The translations under genes and the position numbers were made by a program. Shown in pieces: positions 25,459-34,840 of a stretch of 64,000 nt of DNA (position 1 is its first letter; each line of letters starts with the position of its first letter). This DNA is from Sinorhizobium americanum (lineage in GTDB: Bacteria > Pseudomonadota > Alphaproteobacteria > Rhizobiales > Rhizobiaceae): NCBI RefSeq assembly GCF_001651855.1, contig NZ_LNQC01000037.1, positions 39,539 through 103,538 on the forward strand, read 5' to 3'. The notes under the pieces were generated by a model. The model was not told the origin of the DNA, made no database searches, and was given only the letters and a program-made list of their open reading frames with translations.

Positions 25459-26799
25459 ATGAAGACCGGCCTCCCGCTCAACTCACTCATCCTGATCCTC
25501 CTGGGCAGCCTGATCGCGGGCTGCACCAGCGTCTCCGCGCAGCGAACCGGCGCAATCGCCGGAAGCGGCGGCTACGGGCCAAACCCCACGCTGCCGAAGC
25601 CGAGACCGACGCTGATCCCGACGATCAGGATTGCCGAGGCGAAAGGCTGGCAAGACGGTACGATGCCGCGGCCGGCGAAGGGGCTGAGGGTGAACGCCTT
25701 TGCGACCGGCCTGGACCATCCGCGCTGGCTGCATATGCTGCCGAATGGTGATGTCCTCGTCGCTGAGAGCAATGCCCCGGAAAAGAAGAACAGCGGCTTC
25801 AGCCTGCGCAAGCTGGTCATGGGCGCAGCGATGAAGCGCGCCGGTGCCGCGACGAAGAGCGCCAATCGCATCACGCTGTTGCGCGATACGGACGGCGACG
25901 GCGTTGCCGATCTGCGCCGGCCCTTCCTCGAGGGACTCAACTCCCCCTTCGGCATGACGCTGTCGAACGGGCGGCTTTACGTTGCCAACACCGATGCGCT
26001 GGTCGCCTTCCCCTACAGGAGCGGCAGGACGCGGATCACCGCGAGGCCGGAAAAGATCGTCGACCTGCCCGCGGGCGATCTGAACCACCATTGGACGAAG
26101 GACGTCATTGCGAGCCCCGATGGCCGCAAGCTCTACGTTACGGTGGGCTCCAACAGCAATGTCGGGGAGAATGGCATGGCAGCGGAAAGGAACCGTGCCG
26201 CCGTGCTCGAGGTCGACCGGACGAGCCGCCGCACCCGGGTGTTCGCCTCGGGGCTGCGCAACCCGAACGGTCTCTCCTGGAACCCTCAGAGCGGCGAGCT
26301 CTGGGTGGCGGTCAATGAGCGGGATGAAATTGGTGACGATCTCGTCCCGGACTATATGACCTCCGTCCGCGCCGGCGGTTTTTACGGCTGGCCCTACAGC
26401 TATTTCGGCCGGAACGTGGATCAAAGGGTCAAGCCGCAGCGCCCGGACCTCGTCGCCAGGGCGATCAAGCCCGATTACGCGCTAGGCTCGCATACGGCGT
26501 CGCTGGGATTGACATTCTCCAAGGGCGCCTCCCTAGGCCCGAGCTACCGCAACGGCGCTTTCGTCGGCCAGCACGGCTCCTGGAATCGAAGCGTTTACAG
26601 CGGTTACAAGGTCGTCTTCGTCCCCTTCCGCAACGGCAAGCCGAACGGTCCACCGAGGGACGTGCTCACCGGCTTCATCGGCCGCGACAACAAGGCCATG
26701 GGTCGGCCGGTCGGCGTCGTGATCGACAAGAAGGGGTCCCTGCTCGTAGCCGACGATGTCGGCAACGTCATCTGGCGGGTAAGTCGCCGCGGGAAGTGA
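25459..26799 (+). CDS. Sorbosone dehydrogenase-like (PQQ-type beta-propeller) lipoprotein
   Basis: A 446-residue exported protein. ATG 25459 is chosen because GAGGA lies 8 nt upstream and it gives a clean lipoprotein signal with lipobox LIAGC at the end of the first 22 residues. The mature protein is a six-bladed beta-propeller of the glucose/sorbosone dehydrogenase family. Recognisable blocks are [22 protein letters not shown], cut here to its first and last halves, [12 protein letters not shown], and GQHGSWNRS. Family members oxidise sugars or aldoses with PQQ in the periplasm. Substrate unknown. Transcribed alone. Confidence 0.88.
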   Translation: MKTGLPLNSLILILLGSLIAGCTSVSAQRTGAIAGSGGYGPNPTLPKPRPTLIPTIRIAEAKGWQDGTMPRPAKGLRVNAFATGLDHPRWLHMLPNGDVLVAESNAPEKKNSGFSLRKLVMGAAMKRAGAATKSANRITLLRDTDGDGVADLRRPFLEGLNSPFGMTLSNGRLYVANTDALVAFPYRSGRTRITARPEKIVDLPAGDLNHHWTKDVIASPDGRKLYVTVGSNSNVGENGMAAERNRAAVLEVDRTSRRTRVFASGLRNPNGLSWNPQSGELWVAVNERDEIGDDLVPDYMTSVRAGGFYGWPYSYFGRNVDQRVKPQRPDLVARAIKPDYALGSHTASLGLTFSKGASLGPSYRNGAFVGQHGSWNRSVYSGYKVVFVPFRNGKPNGPPRDVLTGFIGRDNKAMGRPVGVVIDKKGSLLVADDVGNVIWRVSRRGK

Positions 26800-26978
26800 C
26801 ACCTGCTCTCAGCGTTGCGATATCACTTCACAGCCGCACCTGCGATTGCTAGGCTTTGTCAGCGGGATAAGAACTGCAGCAGTGAGTGCGCCAATCCCGC
26901 CGCCCAATCTGGATCGATCGTAGCCATGAGTTGGATTGGTCAAGGCCTATCACCGCAGCACGTCCGGGAGGTTGCCGC

Positions 26979-28751
26979 ATGAGGCGGCTGGCAGCGATCC
27001 TGGATGCGGACGTCGTCGGCTATAGCCGTTTGATGGGGCTCGACGAGGCCGGAACCTTCCAGGCGCTGAAGACCTGCCGCAGCTCGCTGATTTTTCCGAC
27101 AATCGCCGCTCATAGAGGCCGGATCGTGAAGCAGACGGGCGACGGGTTGCTGGCGGAGTTCGCAAGCGTTGTCGATGCCGTCGGCTGCGCAATGGCGATC
27201 CAGGAGATGATGCTGCAGCACAAGGAAGAGGTCGACGGCCGGCGCCTGGAGCTGCGTATCGGCATCCATCTTGGCGATGTCATTGTCGAGGACGACGACA
27301 TTCACGGCGATGGCGTCACCGTTGCAACGCGCCTCCAGGAAATTGCTCCGCCCGGGGGGATCTGCGTTTCGCGGCAGGTTCATGATCAGGTCGCATCGAA
27401 GCTTGACTTCCCGGCCGTCGATTTCGGCAAACGGAAACTCAGCGACGCGCATGGGCCCATTCGCATCTGGCGGTGGCAACCGGGCGGAGCGCCCGAACCG
27501 TTCCCCGCCGCGCCGCCGCCGGATGAACAGCCGATACCGGGGCGTCAGCGCCCCTCGATTGCCGTCCTGCCGTTCGTCAATCTCTCCAGTGTCGGCGAGC
27601 AGGAGCATTTTTCCGATGGCTTCACCGGAGAGCTGATCGCCACGCTCGCCCGCTGCCGCTGGCTGAGGGTCGTCGCCCGCAACTCATCCTTCAGCTACAA
27701 GGGCAAGTCCGTCGACGTCAGGAAAGTGGCCGAAGACCTCAGCGTCAAATACGTCATCGAGGGCAGCGTTCGCCGTTCCGGCGACCGCATCCGCATAACC
27801 GCGCAATTGCTGAGCGGGGAAAGCGGCATGCTGCTCTGGGCGGAGCGCTATGACCGTACGCTCGACGATATCTTCGTGCTCCAGGACGAGATCGCCGGCC
27901 AGATCACCGGCACCATCGAGCCGGAACTCGGGATGATCGAATTCGCCGCACTCCGCGGTCACACCGCCGCTGACATGGATGCCTGGAACATCTATCTGAA
28001 GGGCCTCTGGCACCTCTACAAGTTCAACCTCGACGATTTGAAGATGGCCAAGCAGCTCTTCGAACGGGCCGTCGAACTCGAGCCCAGTTTCGCCCAGGCC
28101 CATGCGCGGCTTGCCTATGTCCATATCCAGCTCGGCTGGTACGGCCCGCTGGAAGAACGGGCCGAGCGGATCGCCGATGCCACCAGGCTTGCCGAGCGGG
28201 CGATCGCCCTCGACAGCCGCGAGCCGGCCGCGCACCTGGCGCTCGGCCGGGCGCTGGCGCTCGGCGGCCAGCCTGAGCGCGGCATCGACCATCTGCGCAA
28301 CGCCCTTCGGCTCGACGCGAGCTTCGCCCAGGGCCACTTCGCCCTCGGCCAGGCGCTTTGCTATGTCGATCGTCCGGAGGAAGGCATCGCCGCGATCAGC
28401 GAGGCCTTCCGGTTGAGCCCGCGCGATCCGCATCTCTGGACCTTCCACAACATGCTGGCGATCGCCCACTACCAAGCGGGCCGGCTGGCGGAATCGGCGG
28501 CCGCCGCCCGCGCCTCGCTGCGCCAGGAAAACGTCACCTTCTGGCCGGCCATGGTGCTGGCGGCTGCCCTCGGCGCCGAAGGACCGGGCGGAGAAGCGAG
28601 CGAAGCGGTCGCCGCCCTCCTCTGCCGCCGACCGGACATGACCGCCGACAAAGCGCGGGCCGAATTCTATTTCGGCAGCATGCCGGCCATGTCGGAGGAT
28701 TTCATCGACCGTTTTGTCGAAGATCTGCGGCGGGCAGGCTTGCCGGCTTAG
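26979..28751 (+). CDS. Class III adenylate/guanylate cyclase-TolB-TPR protein
   Basis: A 590-residue protein starting at ATG 26979 (GGGAGG upstream). Residues 1-165 are a class III cyclase domain: metal Asp in DADVVGYSRLMG (D11), Lys-Asp in VKQTGDG (K51, D55), and the transition-state Arg (R118). The usual partner Asn of the N-x3-R motif is replaced by Thr (GDGVTVATR, T114), so catalytic activity may be reduced. About 190-310 is the TolB-like domain (PSIAVLPFVN, YVIEGSVRR, LWAERYDR) and the rest is TPR. It probably signals through cyclic nucleotide or protein contacts in the cytoplasm. Monocistronic. Confidence 0.88.
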   Translation: MRRLAAILDADVVGYSRLMGLDEAGTFQALKTCRSSLIFPTIAAHRGRIVKQTGDGLLAEFASVVDAVGCAMAIQEMMLQHKEEVDGRRLELRIGIHLGDVIVEDDDIHGDGVTVATRLQEIAPPGGICVSRQVHDQVASKLDFPAVDFGKRKLSDAHGPIRIWRWQPGGAPEPFPAAPPPDEQPIPGRQRPSIAVLPFVNLSSVGEQEHFSDGFTGELIATLARCRWLRVVARNSSFSYKGKSVDVRKVAEDLSVKYVIEGSVRRSGDRIRITAQLLSGESGMLLWAERYDRTLDDIFVLQDEIAGQITGTIEPELGMIEFAALRGHTAADMDAWNIYLKGLWHLYKFNLDDLKMAKQLFERAVELEPSFAQAHARLAYVHIQLGWYGPLEERAERIADATRLAERAIALDSREPAAHLALGRALALGGQPERGIDHLRNALRLDASFAQGHFALGQALCYVDRPEEGIAAISEAFRLSPRDPHLWTFHNMLAIAHYQAGRLAESAAAARASLRQENVTFWPAMVLAAALGAEGPGGEASEAVAALLCRRPDMTADKARAEFYFGSMPAMSEDFIDRFVEDLRRAGLPA

Positions 28752-28847
28752 TCTTGCGCAGGGCACGCTCCTTCATCCGCCTGCCGGCCACCTCCAAACG
28801 GGCGAAGGAGACTCGTCGCGCCCTCTGGGTTGAAGCGTATGATCGGA

Positions 28848-29060
28848 GCACCCCCCTCTGCCTGCCGGGCATCTCCCCCACAAGAGGGGAGATCAGCAAG
28901 ACGGTGGCCTTTTGCCCCAACAATCCGGTAGCACCAAGCGCGGAGTAAAGATGGCAGCACAAGCGCTTTTCGCGCACCGTTAGCAGATCGGCGAATAGCG
29001 TCGATCCTTCCCGATCTCCCCCCTTGTGGGGGAGGTGCCCGGCAGTGCAGAGGGGGGTGT
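28848..29060. repeat. MITE-like element with long terminal inverted repeats
   Basis: Two roughly 46-nt arms face each other: left 28848-28894 (cacccccctctgc, gccgggc, cccccacaag) and right 29013-29060, its near-complement, around about 118 nt of unrelated sequence. The arms differ by only a few changes and a 2-nt insertion. No open frame spans it. The layout is that of a non-autonomous transposable element or large intergenic palindrome. It fills most of the gap between the convergent cyclase and ftsZ2 genes. Confidence 0.7.
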
Positions 29061-29096
29061 CATACCCGTTCTTCCGATTTTCGCCGTTCGATCCAA

Positions 29097-30137
29097 CTAC
29101 TGCAGCGTGCGAATCGGCGCGGCCGCCGCCTGGCCGTTCATCGCCTCGGGCGCCGCTGCCTCGGTGCTGCGGGCGGCACTGTCGAGGCCGGTCGCCACGA
29201 CCGAGACGCGGAAGGTGCCGTCGAGGCTGCGGTCGAAGATCGCGCCGACGACGATGTCGGCCTCGTCGTAGACTTCCTCGCGGATGCGGGTCGCCGCCTC
29301 GTCCACCTCGAAAAGCGTCATGTCCATGCCGCCGGAGATCGACACCAGCACGCCCTTGGCGCCGCGCATCGAGACCTCGTCGAGCAGCGGGTTGGCGATT
29401 GCCGCCTCCGCCGCCATCATCGCCCTGCCCTCGCCGGCCGCCTCGCCGGTGCCCATCATCGCCCGGCCCATGCCCTTCATCACCGTCTTCACGTCGGCGA
29501 AGTCGAGATTCATCAGGCCTTCCTTGACGATGAGGTCGGTAATGCAGCTGACGCCGGAATAGAGCACCCGGTCGGCGATCATGAAGGCGTCGGCAAAGGT
29601 GGTCTTGGCATCGGCGATGCGGAAGAGGTTCTGGTTGGGGATGACGATCACCGTGTCGGCGCTCTCGCGCAGCCGCTCGATTCCGAATTCCGCGGTCTGC
29701 ATGCGCCGCTTGCCTTCGAAGCTGAAGGGCTTGGTGACGACGGCGACCGTCAGGATGCCGGCGCGCCGCGCCGCTTCGGCGATCACCGGCGCCGCACCGG
29801 TGCCGGTGCCGCCGCCCATGCCGGCGGTGACGAAGCACATATGCGTGCCGCCGAGATGATCCATGATCTCATCGATCGATTCCTGCGCTGCCGCGTTGCC
29901 GATATCCGGCAGCGAGCCGGCGCCAAGGCCTTCGGTAATGGCCGCGCCGAGCTGGATCCGCCGCGCCGCCTTTGACATGGCGAGCGCCTGCGCATCCGTA
30001 TTGGCGGCAATGAAGTCGACGCCCTGCAGGTCTTCCGTGATCATGTTGTTGATCGCGTTGCCGCCGCCGCCACCGACGCCGATGACAGTGATTTTCGGGC
30101 GCATCTCGGTGATGATCGGCTTCTTGTACTCTGTCAT
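29097..30137 (-). CDS. ftsZ2: Second FtsZ-type tubulin GTPase, short form
   Basis: A 346-residue FtsZ with AAGGAG before ATG 30137. The GTPase core is complete: [13 protein letters not shown] near residue 20, the tubulin signature [10 protein letters not shown] near residue 107, and the T7 loop NLDFADVK. After the core only about 30 residues (Ala-rich) remain. The long linker and conserved C-terminal peptide that bind FtsA/ZipA are missing. Sinorhizobium is known to have such a short second FtsZ besides the full-length one in the dcw cluster. It can therefore polymerise but probably not attach to the membrane in the usual way. Role in division not established. Confidence 0.95.
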   Translation of the reverse strand: MTEYKKPIITEMRPKITVIGVGGGGGNAINNMITEDLQGVDFIAANTDAQALAMSKAARRIQLGAAITEGLGAGSLPDIGNAAAQESIDEIMDHLGGTHMCFVTAGMGGGTGTGAAPVIAEAARRAGILTVAVVTKPFSFEGKRRMQTAEFGIERLRESADTVIVIPNQNLFRIADAKTTFADAFMIADRVLYSGVSCITDLIVKEGLMNLDFADVKTVMKGMGRAMMGTGEAAGEGRAMMAAEAAIANPLLDEVSMRGAKGVLVSISGGMDMTLFEVDEAATRIREEVYDEADIVVGAIFDRSLDGTFRVSVVATGLDSAARSTEAAAPEAMNGQAAAAPIRTLQ

Positions 30138-30448
30138 GGCTCTTCTCCTTGGGCAGTTCCCCGGCGTCGAAAGCTGCCCGTGCCCCGGGAAACGCGATCG
30201 AATGCGGTGCGGCGCGAATCACGCGTCTCCATTCTAGGAATTCAAAAAGGCCAGGGAGAAGGCAAGAGGGGCAAAATCAAGGCAAGTCCACAGCTACGTG
30301 TATCTCAGGCGAATCGCTGTGCGGATTGACAGCATAAGTTGCAACATTCTTTGCCTCGGCTGCAAACCTACCGAATGGAGCCTTCAGGGAACAGGAAACT
30401 TTCTCGCACGTTCAGGATGACGTTCTGATCAGCGCGGGAGTGTCTGCA
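30138..30448. other. Divergent region between ftsZ2 and small Lys-rich gene
   Basis: About 310 nt with no gene seen. It presumably contains the ftsZ2 promoter and that of the small gene at 30449. No palindrome or known operator stands out. Confidence 0.35.
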
Positions 30449-30643
30449 ATGGGTGTCGAACAAGCCCCGACGGCGAAGGGCAAGAAAGCCGCAAGCGGCC
30501 TGCACAAGAGCGCCGCGAAAGAAGAGAAGAAGGTGGAAGCGCAAAAGGGATCCGACCTCGCCAAGGGCGCCGATCGCTTCGAGGAGCGTTCCAAGAGCTC
30601 CGACGGCAAAAGCGCCGGGACGAAGCAGAAGCCGAAGCGGTAG
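30449..30643 (+). CDS. Small lysine-rich hydrophilic protein
   Basis: A 64-residue protein with GGGAG 8 nt before ATG 30449. It is highly hydrophilic and rich in Lys, Ala, Glu and Ser (for example KGKKAASGLHKSAAKEEKK) with no hydrophobic segment, so it is probably cytoplasmic and perhaps disordered. I recognise no family. The good ribosome-binding site and the transcript-end hairpin right after the stop support a real gene. Confidence 0.55.
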   Translation: MGVEQAPTAKGKKAASGLHKSAAKEEKKVEAQKGSDLAKGADRFEERSKSSDGKSAGTKQKPKR

Positions 30644-30690
30644 AGCGGGATGAGGAAAAGTGTGCGCGGTTTTCCGCCCGCATCCCGCTC
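30643..30690. terminator. Bidirectional terminator-like hairpin
   Basis: GAGCGGGATG at 30643-30652 pairs with CATCCCGCTC at 30681-30690, with an inner GAAAA/TTTTC pairing. It sits between two convergent genes. The sequence resembles a hairpin found repeatedly between rhizobial genes; a related gagcgggatg arm starts repeat family A at 57391. Confidence 0.55.
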
Positions 30691-30702
30691 AACGTCGCCG
30701 CC

Positions 30703-32415
30703 TCAATCCTTCTCGGACGCCGGTGCGGTGTAGCGCCGGCGCACGGACTCGGCGAGCTTCTTCCGGCTCTCGGCCGGAGACAGGGAGCGATCCTCTTCGA
30801 TCCCCGCAGCCTCCTGCGCTAGCTCGGCATCGCCGATGCGCTCGCCGAACCATTTCGAGTAGTCGCCGGCCCTCAGATGATGTTCCCAGGTCTCGTCGTC
30901 GATCCCCTCGGCAATCTGCAGGAAGATGATCAGATTGTGGGCGCGCAGGTTCATCTTGTTCTGAGCGCCGCGGAAATAGAAGCTCGCGTCCTCGCCGAGA
31001 TGCCCCTCGGCATATTTGCGCGTGTGCCGCTTGCGCACCTGCTTCGGTTTTTCGGCTCGGATGCGTTGCACCGGTTCGCCCGTCGCGCGCCGCCAGAATA
31101 GCACCTCGTCCTCTTGATGGAGTTGATCGAGACCGGCGGGCGGCGCCTCGCCGACGGCCCTGCAGAAGGTCTCGATCACCTCGCGGGCGCTGGGGCCGAG
31201 GGCGACCACCGCCGTCACCGCCGAAAGCGCCCTTGGCGAGACCGCATCCGGATGCACGGTAATCATGATCGTTCCCGAAATGTCGTCCGACAGCGCCAGC
31301 GACGCACTGTCGCGAGCCGCCGGCATGAGGTGGTGGGCCTCGTCGATGATCAGCCAGTGGGGCCTGCCCGTGCGGGCGCGCAGCGTCGACAGGCCCGGCA
31401 TCAGCTTGGCGAAGAAGGAAGGCCGCTCCTTGAGCTCGAAGCCGAGCGCGCTCACAACCACATTGTCGTCCGGATTGGCGAGGATTTCGAGCACCTGGCT
31501 GTCGGTCGGCGTGGTCGAACCGTTGCCCACGCTGACGGCACCTTCGAGGTCCTCATAGTCGCCTTCCGGATCGAACACGCAGAACTGGAAGCGCCGCTCG
31601 CGCATACCCTCGGAAAGCGCCGTTGCCAGCGTCGACTTGCCGATGCCGGAGCTTCCGGCGATCAAAAGCACGTCGAGCGGCCCAATGTCGACCGGTCCAC
31701 GGTGATCCTCGCCGATCGGCACTTGGTGGCGCGGGTTGGGGCAGAACGAATAGTCGCGCTCGACGATCTCGGCGATCAGTTCCTCGACGCCCTCGCCCCG
31801 CGCGCCTTCGAGCGCAAGATCGGCAGTCTCCTTCAGCGCCGGCAGAGCATTCGAAACCGCCGCGCCGCAGCCGCACATCCTCAAGAGCGCGTGGTCGTTC
31901 TCCGCATCGCCGACGGCCACGACATTCAGGAACGAAAGCTGCATCTCCTTCAGCGCCGCCTTCAGGCCCGTCGCCTTGTTGACGCCGGTCGGAAGGATCA
32001 TCACCGCGCCCTTGTTGAAGATGATCTCGAGCTCGAGGCCGAGTTCATTGATCGCTTCGAGCGCGGCGGTCTGGTGCGGCTCCCAGGTGGCGACGATCGA
32101 GCGCCCAACCGAGATATTGTCGACGCCCTTCTGCCGCAGCCGCTCGACGAATTCCGGCGGCGGCGCTGGCGCGATCGGCTTTTCCTCTTCGGTCTCGGGC
32201 GTATAGAGCAAGGCGCCGTTCTCGACGACCACCTTGTCGAATAGATCCATATTGGGAAAGACGCGCTTCAGGTCCGGCAACTCGCGGCCGGTGACGAGCA
32301 GCAGCTTGCGGCCCGTCTCCTTCAGCCGCTTCAGCGCCTCCAGGGTTTCCGACCGAACCATGCCGTCCTCGGCCAATGTGCCATCATAGTCCGTCGCAAG
32401 GGCCATGAAATACAT
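30703..32415 (-). CDS. HAD-family phosphatase fused to a P-loop ATPase
   Basis: A 570-residue two-enzyme protein. Residues 1-215 are a Cof-type (IIB) HAD hydrolase: nucleophile motif ATDYDGTLAEDG (D9, D11), LLVTGRE, and acidic motif VGDAENDHALL. Residues about 240-420 are a P-loop ATPase with Walker A GSSGIGKST (about 251-259) and Walker B LIIDEAHH (about 354-361), resembling the HerA/VirB4-like NTPase style. The C-terminal 130 residues contain a conserved-looking KYAEGHLGEDASFYFRGAQ block and a helical tail. Substrate and partner are unknown. A sugar-phosphate or nucleotide phosphatase controlled by an ATPase module is one possible reading. Confidence 0.85.
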   Translation of the reverse strand: MYFMALATDYDGTLAEDGMVRSETLEALKRLKETGRKLLLVTGRELPDLKRVFPNMDLFDKVVVENGALLYTPETEEEKPIAPAPPPEFVERLRQKGVDNISVGRSIVATWEPHQTAALEAINELGLELEIIFNKGAVMILPTGVNKATGLKAALKEMQLSFLNVVAVGDAENDHALLRMCGCGAAVSNALPALKETADLALEGARGEGVEELIAEIVERDYSFCPNPRHQVPIGEDHRGPVDIGPLDVLLIAGSSGIGKSTLATALSEGMRERRFQFCVFDPEGDYEDLEGAVSVGNGSTTPTDSQVLEILANPDDNVVVSALGFELKERPSFFAKLMPGLSTLRARTGRPHWLIIDEAHHLMPAARDSASLALSDDISGTIMITVHPDAVSPRALSAVTAVVALGPSAREVIETFCRAVGEAPPAGLDQLHQEDEVLFWRRATGEPVQRIRAEKPKQVRKRHTRKYAEGHLGEDASFYFRGAQNKMNLRAHNLIIFLQIAEGIDDETWEHHLRAGDYSKWFGERIGDAELAQEAAGIEEDRSLSPAESRKKLAESVRRRYTAPASEKD

Positions 32416-32557
32416 GCGCTCGCCCGCCTCTCTTGCCGCCCGTCTTTCACGGCCGCCGTCGTTGCCGTCGTGACGGGGAACGTGCGAGCCCCATGCTGGT
32501 TCCCGTGCCGCGCGGCACGAGGTCTGCGACGTTGCCCGCGGCGGAGCGTAATCCGCC

Positions 32558-33166
32558 TCAAGCGTTCCAGCTCGGGCGGCTCCTCACCCGCTCAATCCAA
32601 CGCTGCACGTTCTTGAGCTCTGCGGGTATCTCCATGCCGAAAACCTCCGAAAGCCAGCCACAGACGCCGGCGGTAATATCGGCGACCGAGAAGACCTCGC
32701 CGGCGAGGAATGGCCGGCCATCGGCAAGCTCGCGGTCGAGCCAGGCCCACTTCTTCGGCACCGCCCGCCGCTCGGTCTCCGCGAAGGCCGGAAACTGCGT
32801 AAGGCGATCCTTGAACAAGGCATCGGAATGGAGCGGCACATTTCCGATCGTCGCGAAAACCACCAGTTCCGCTCGCCGGTTCCACATTTCTACCTTGGCG
32901 CGGCTGACGGCATCGGACCCGAAAAGCGGCGGCTCCGGGTGGACTTCCTCGAAATAGCGGCAGATCGCGACGCTTTCGGTGATGATCGTGCCGTCGTCGA
33001 GCTCCAGCACCGGAATCTGCCCGAGCGAATTGAGTTTCAGGAATTCGGGCGCTCTGTGCTCGCCCTTGGCAAAGTCGATCTCCACCATTGGCACCTCGAT
33101 GCCCTTCTCCTTGAGGAAGATACGCACCCGATAGGAGTTCGGCCCTATGCCTTGATAGAGTTTCAT
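32558..33166 (-). CDS. Glutathione S-transferase family protein
   Basis: A 202-residue cytosolic GST with GGGAGG before ATG 33166. The N-terminal thioredoxin fold has PNSYRVRIFLKEKGI, the cis-Pro segment GQIPVLELDDG and the glutathione-gamma-Glu contact TESVAICRY. The C-terminal helical domain ends with FSVADITAGV and a C-terminal RWIERVRSRP. Likely function is glutathione conjugation or reduction of electrophiles. Transcribed alone, upstream of the HAD-ATPase gene on the same strand with 142 nt between them. Confidence 0.9.
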   Translation of the reverse strand: MKLYQGIGPNSYRVRIFLKEKGIEVPMVEIDFAKGEHRAPEFLKLNSLGQIPVLELDDGTIITESVAICRYFEEVHPEPPLFGSDAVSRAKVEMWNRRAELVVFATIGNVPLHSDALFKDRLTQFPAFAETERRAVPKKWAWLDRELADGRPFLAGEVFSVADITAGVCGWLSEVFGMEIPAELKNVQRWIERVRSRPSWNA

Positions 33167-33351
33167 CGTCGCCTCCCTTGTATGGTTCAGTCCTGGAGGT
33201 AGTATGGCAATGTTGATTGCATCAAGCAACCAGTTCCATTTTTTATCCGGTTTCAGAGGAATGGAGCCCACCATCATCGTCGGCTGATTTCATCAACGTC
33301 GGACGCGATCTCCGTCATCCTCGGTCAAGTTTCGGCCCACCCAACCCCTTC

Positions 33352-33450
33352 GACATCCTCGGGCTCGACCGAGGATCCAAGCGCAAGCCGTTCAGAACGC
33401 GTCGAAAATATCGCTTGCTGATGGATCCTCGGGTCAAGCCCGAGGATGAC
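33352..33450. repeat. Hairpin-forming intergenic repeat
   Basis: Arms reading catcctcgggctcgaccgag (from 33352) and its near-complement ending gggtcaagcccgaggatgac (by 33450) flank a loop of about 25 nt. The 'cctcgggtcaagcccgagg' core is a common kind of intergenic palindrome in rhizobia. It may form a strong RNA hairpin if transcribed. Confidence 0.6.
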
Positions 33451-33542
33451 GAGGAGCGGACGGAGGCCGTGCGGTTCGCGGAACGCATCACGCCAGCCAG
33501 GCTTAAGGGCGCCATCGCGTCGCAAGGCCGCCCCACCACCCG

Positions 33543-33741
33543 CCCTCATTCCTGTGCTCGTCACAGGAATCCAGCAGCGCCGCGTCTGCGGCGCGAGAGA
33601 CGCTTCTCATGTCCGCAAAACGAAAACTGCATGCGTGGGAGCCGGACAGAGCGGCGACACTTTGTTTCGCGGCAATCGCGATGTCATGCACGGCGCCGAC
33701 ACGCCGTGGCTGGATCCCTGTGACGAGCACAGGGATGAGGG
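33543..33741. repeat. MITE-like element with ~31-nt terminal inverted repeats
   Basis: The left arm ccctcattcctgtgctcgtc (33543 onward to 33573) is repeated inverted at 33710-33741 with two or three differences. About 135 nt lies between, including a smaller GCGCCGCGTC/GGCGCGAGA-type GC-rich motif. No coding capacity. Size and structure suggest a non-autonomous mobile element or mosaic palindrome. Confidence 0.65.
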
Positions 33742-33787
33742 TGTTCGAGGCAGCCTATGCGCCGGTTGCCGCGGTATCCCAGCCACC

Positions 33788-34840
33788 TCAAAGCCGCCAG
33801 CCGCCCGCGATCACGAAGGGCGCCGTCTGCCCCTCCGCAATCGCCACGCTGCTGAAGGCCTTCAGCCGCTGGCCGTCGGGAAGCGCGAGGTCGAGGGCGA
33901 AGCGTTCGCCTTCGAATACGGACGAAAGCACGCGCATCAGCACGCCGTCTGTGCCGCGGTGGACATGCTCCGGCCGCACCAGCACGTCGGCAAGCGGCCC
34001 GACTGGGACGCCATCCCGCGACCCGAGCGATGCCCGCAGCACCGGCCAGCCGAGCTGCCTATCGCCATTTTCCGCCAGCGGCAGCCGCAAAATACTACCG
34101 CGGCCGATGAGTCCGCCGACCACCCGGCCTTCCGGCCGGGCATAGATCTCCGCCGGCGGCGCCACCTGCAGCAGCCGGCCTTCCGACATCACCGCGACGT
34201 CGGTCGCGAGCGCCATCGCCTCCGCCTGGTCGTGGGTGACATAGACCATGGTGGCGCCGGAACGCTCGTGAAAGGTGCGGAAGGTCTCCTCCATCGCCTT
34301 CCTCAGATGCTGGTCGAGATTGGCGAGCGGCTCGTCGAGCAGCACGACATCCGGTTGGGTGACGAGGCAGCGGGCGAGCGCCACCCGCTGGCGCTGGCCG
34401 CCGGAAAGTGCTGCCGGCCGCCGTTCCGCAAGCTCGGTGAGTTTCACCAGCGACAGCGCCTCGCCGACGCGCTTCTGCCATTGAGCCCCGGATATGCCGC
34501 GCACCTTCAAGGGATAGCCGACATTTTGCGCCACCGTCATATGCGGCCAGAGCGCATAGGACTGGAACACCATCGCCATGTTGCGCTTTTCCGGCGGCAG
34601 CGCGCCCCCGGCGTCCGAAAGCCGCCGCTCGCCATAGGAGATCGAGCCGTCGCTCGGCTGCTCGAAACCGGCGATCATCCGCAGCACCGTCGTCTTGCCG
34701 CACCCCGACGGACCGAGGAGCGCCAGGAAACCCTGCCGGCGCAGCGTCAGCGACACGTCCGCGACCGCCGGCCTACCATTCCCAGGAGACTTGCCGCTTC
34801 CGAAATCCTTGCTGAGGTGGTTGAGGATCAGTTGCGCCAC
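33788..34840 (-). CDS. afuC: ABC transporter ATP-binding protein (Afu/Fbp type)
   Basis: A 350-residue ATPase of the MOI/CUT-type importers. It has Walker A GPSGCGKTT, Q-loop VFQSYALWPH, signature LSGGQRQRVALAR, Walker B VVLLDEPLANLD and switch His YVTHDQAEAM. A C-terminal TOBE-like domain follows after residue 240. It overlaps the permease gene by 13 nt. It energises the importer made with the permease at 34828 and the binding protein at 36858. Iron(III) is the usual annotation of this gene order; phosphonate or other anions are alternatives. Confidence 0.93.
   Translation of the reverse strand: MAQLILNHLSKDFGSGKSPGNGRPAVADVSLTLRRQGFLALLGPSGCGKTTVLRMIAGFEQPSDGSISYGERRLSDAGGALPPEKRNMAMVFQSYALWPHMTVAQNVGYPLKVRGISGAQWQKRVGEALSLVKLTELAERRPAALSGGQRQRVALARCLVTQPDVVLLDEPLANLDQHLRKAMEETFRTFHERSGATMVYVTHDQAEAMALATDVAVMSEGRLLQVAPPAEIYARPEGRVVGGLIGRGSILRLPLAENGDRQLGWPVLRASLGSRDGVPVGPLADVLVRPEHVHRGTDGVLMRVLSSVFEGERFALDLALPDGQRLKAFSSVAIAEGQTAPFVIAGGWRL

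Larger units (their letters stand above)
33167..33787. other. Repeat-filled intergenic region
   Basis: About 620 nt without a supported gene. Most of it is taken up by two separate inverted-repeat elements (33352-33450 and 33543-33741). The GST promoter should lie in the first 150 nt. Confidence 0.6.
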
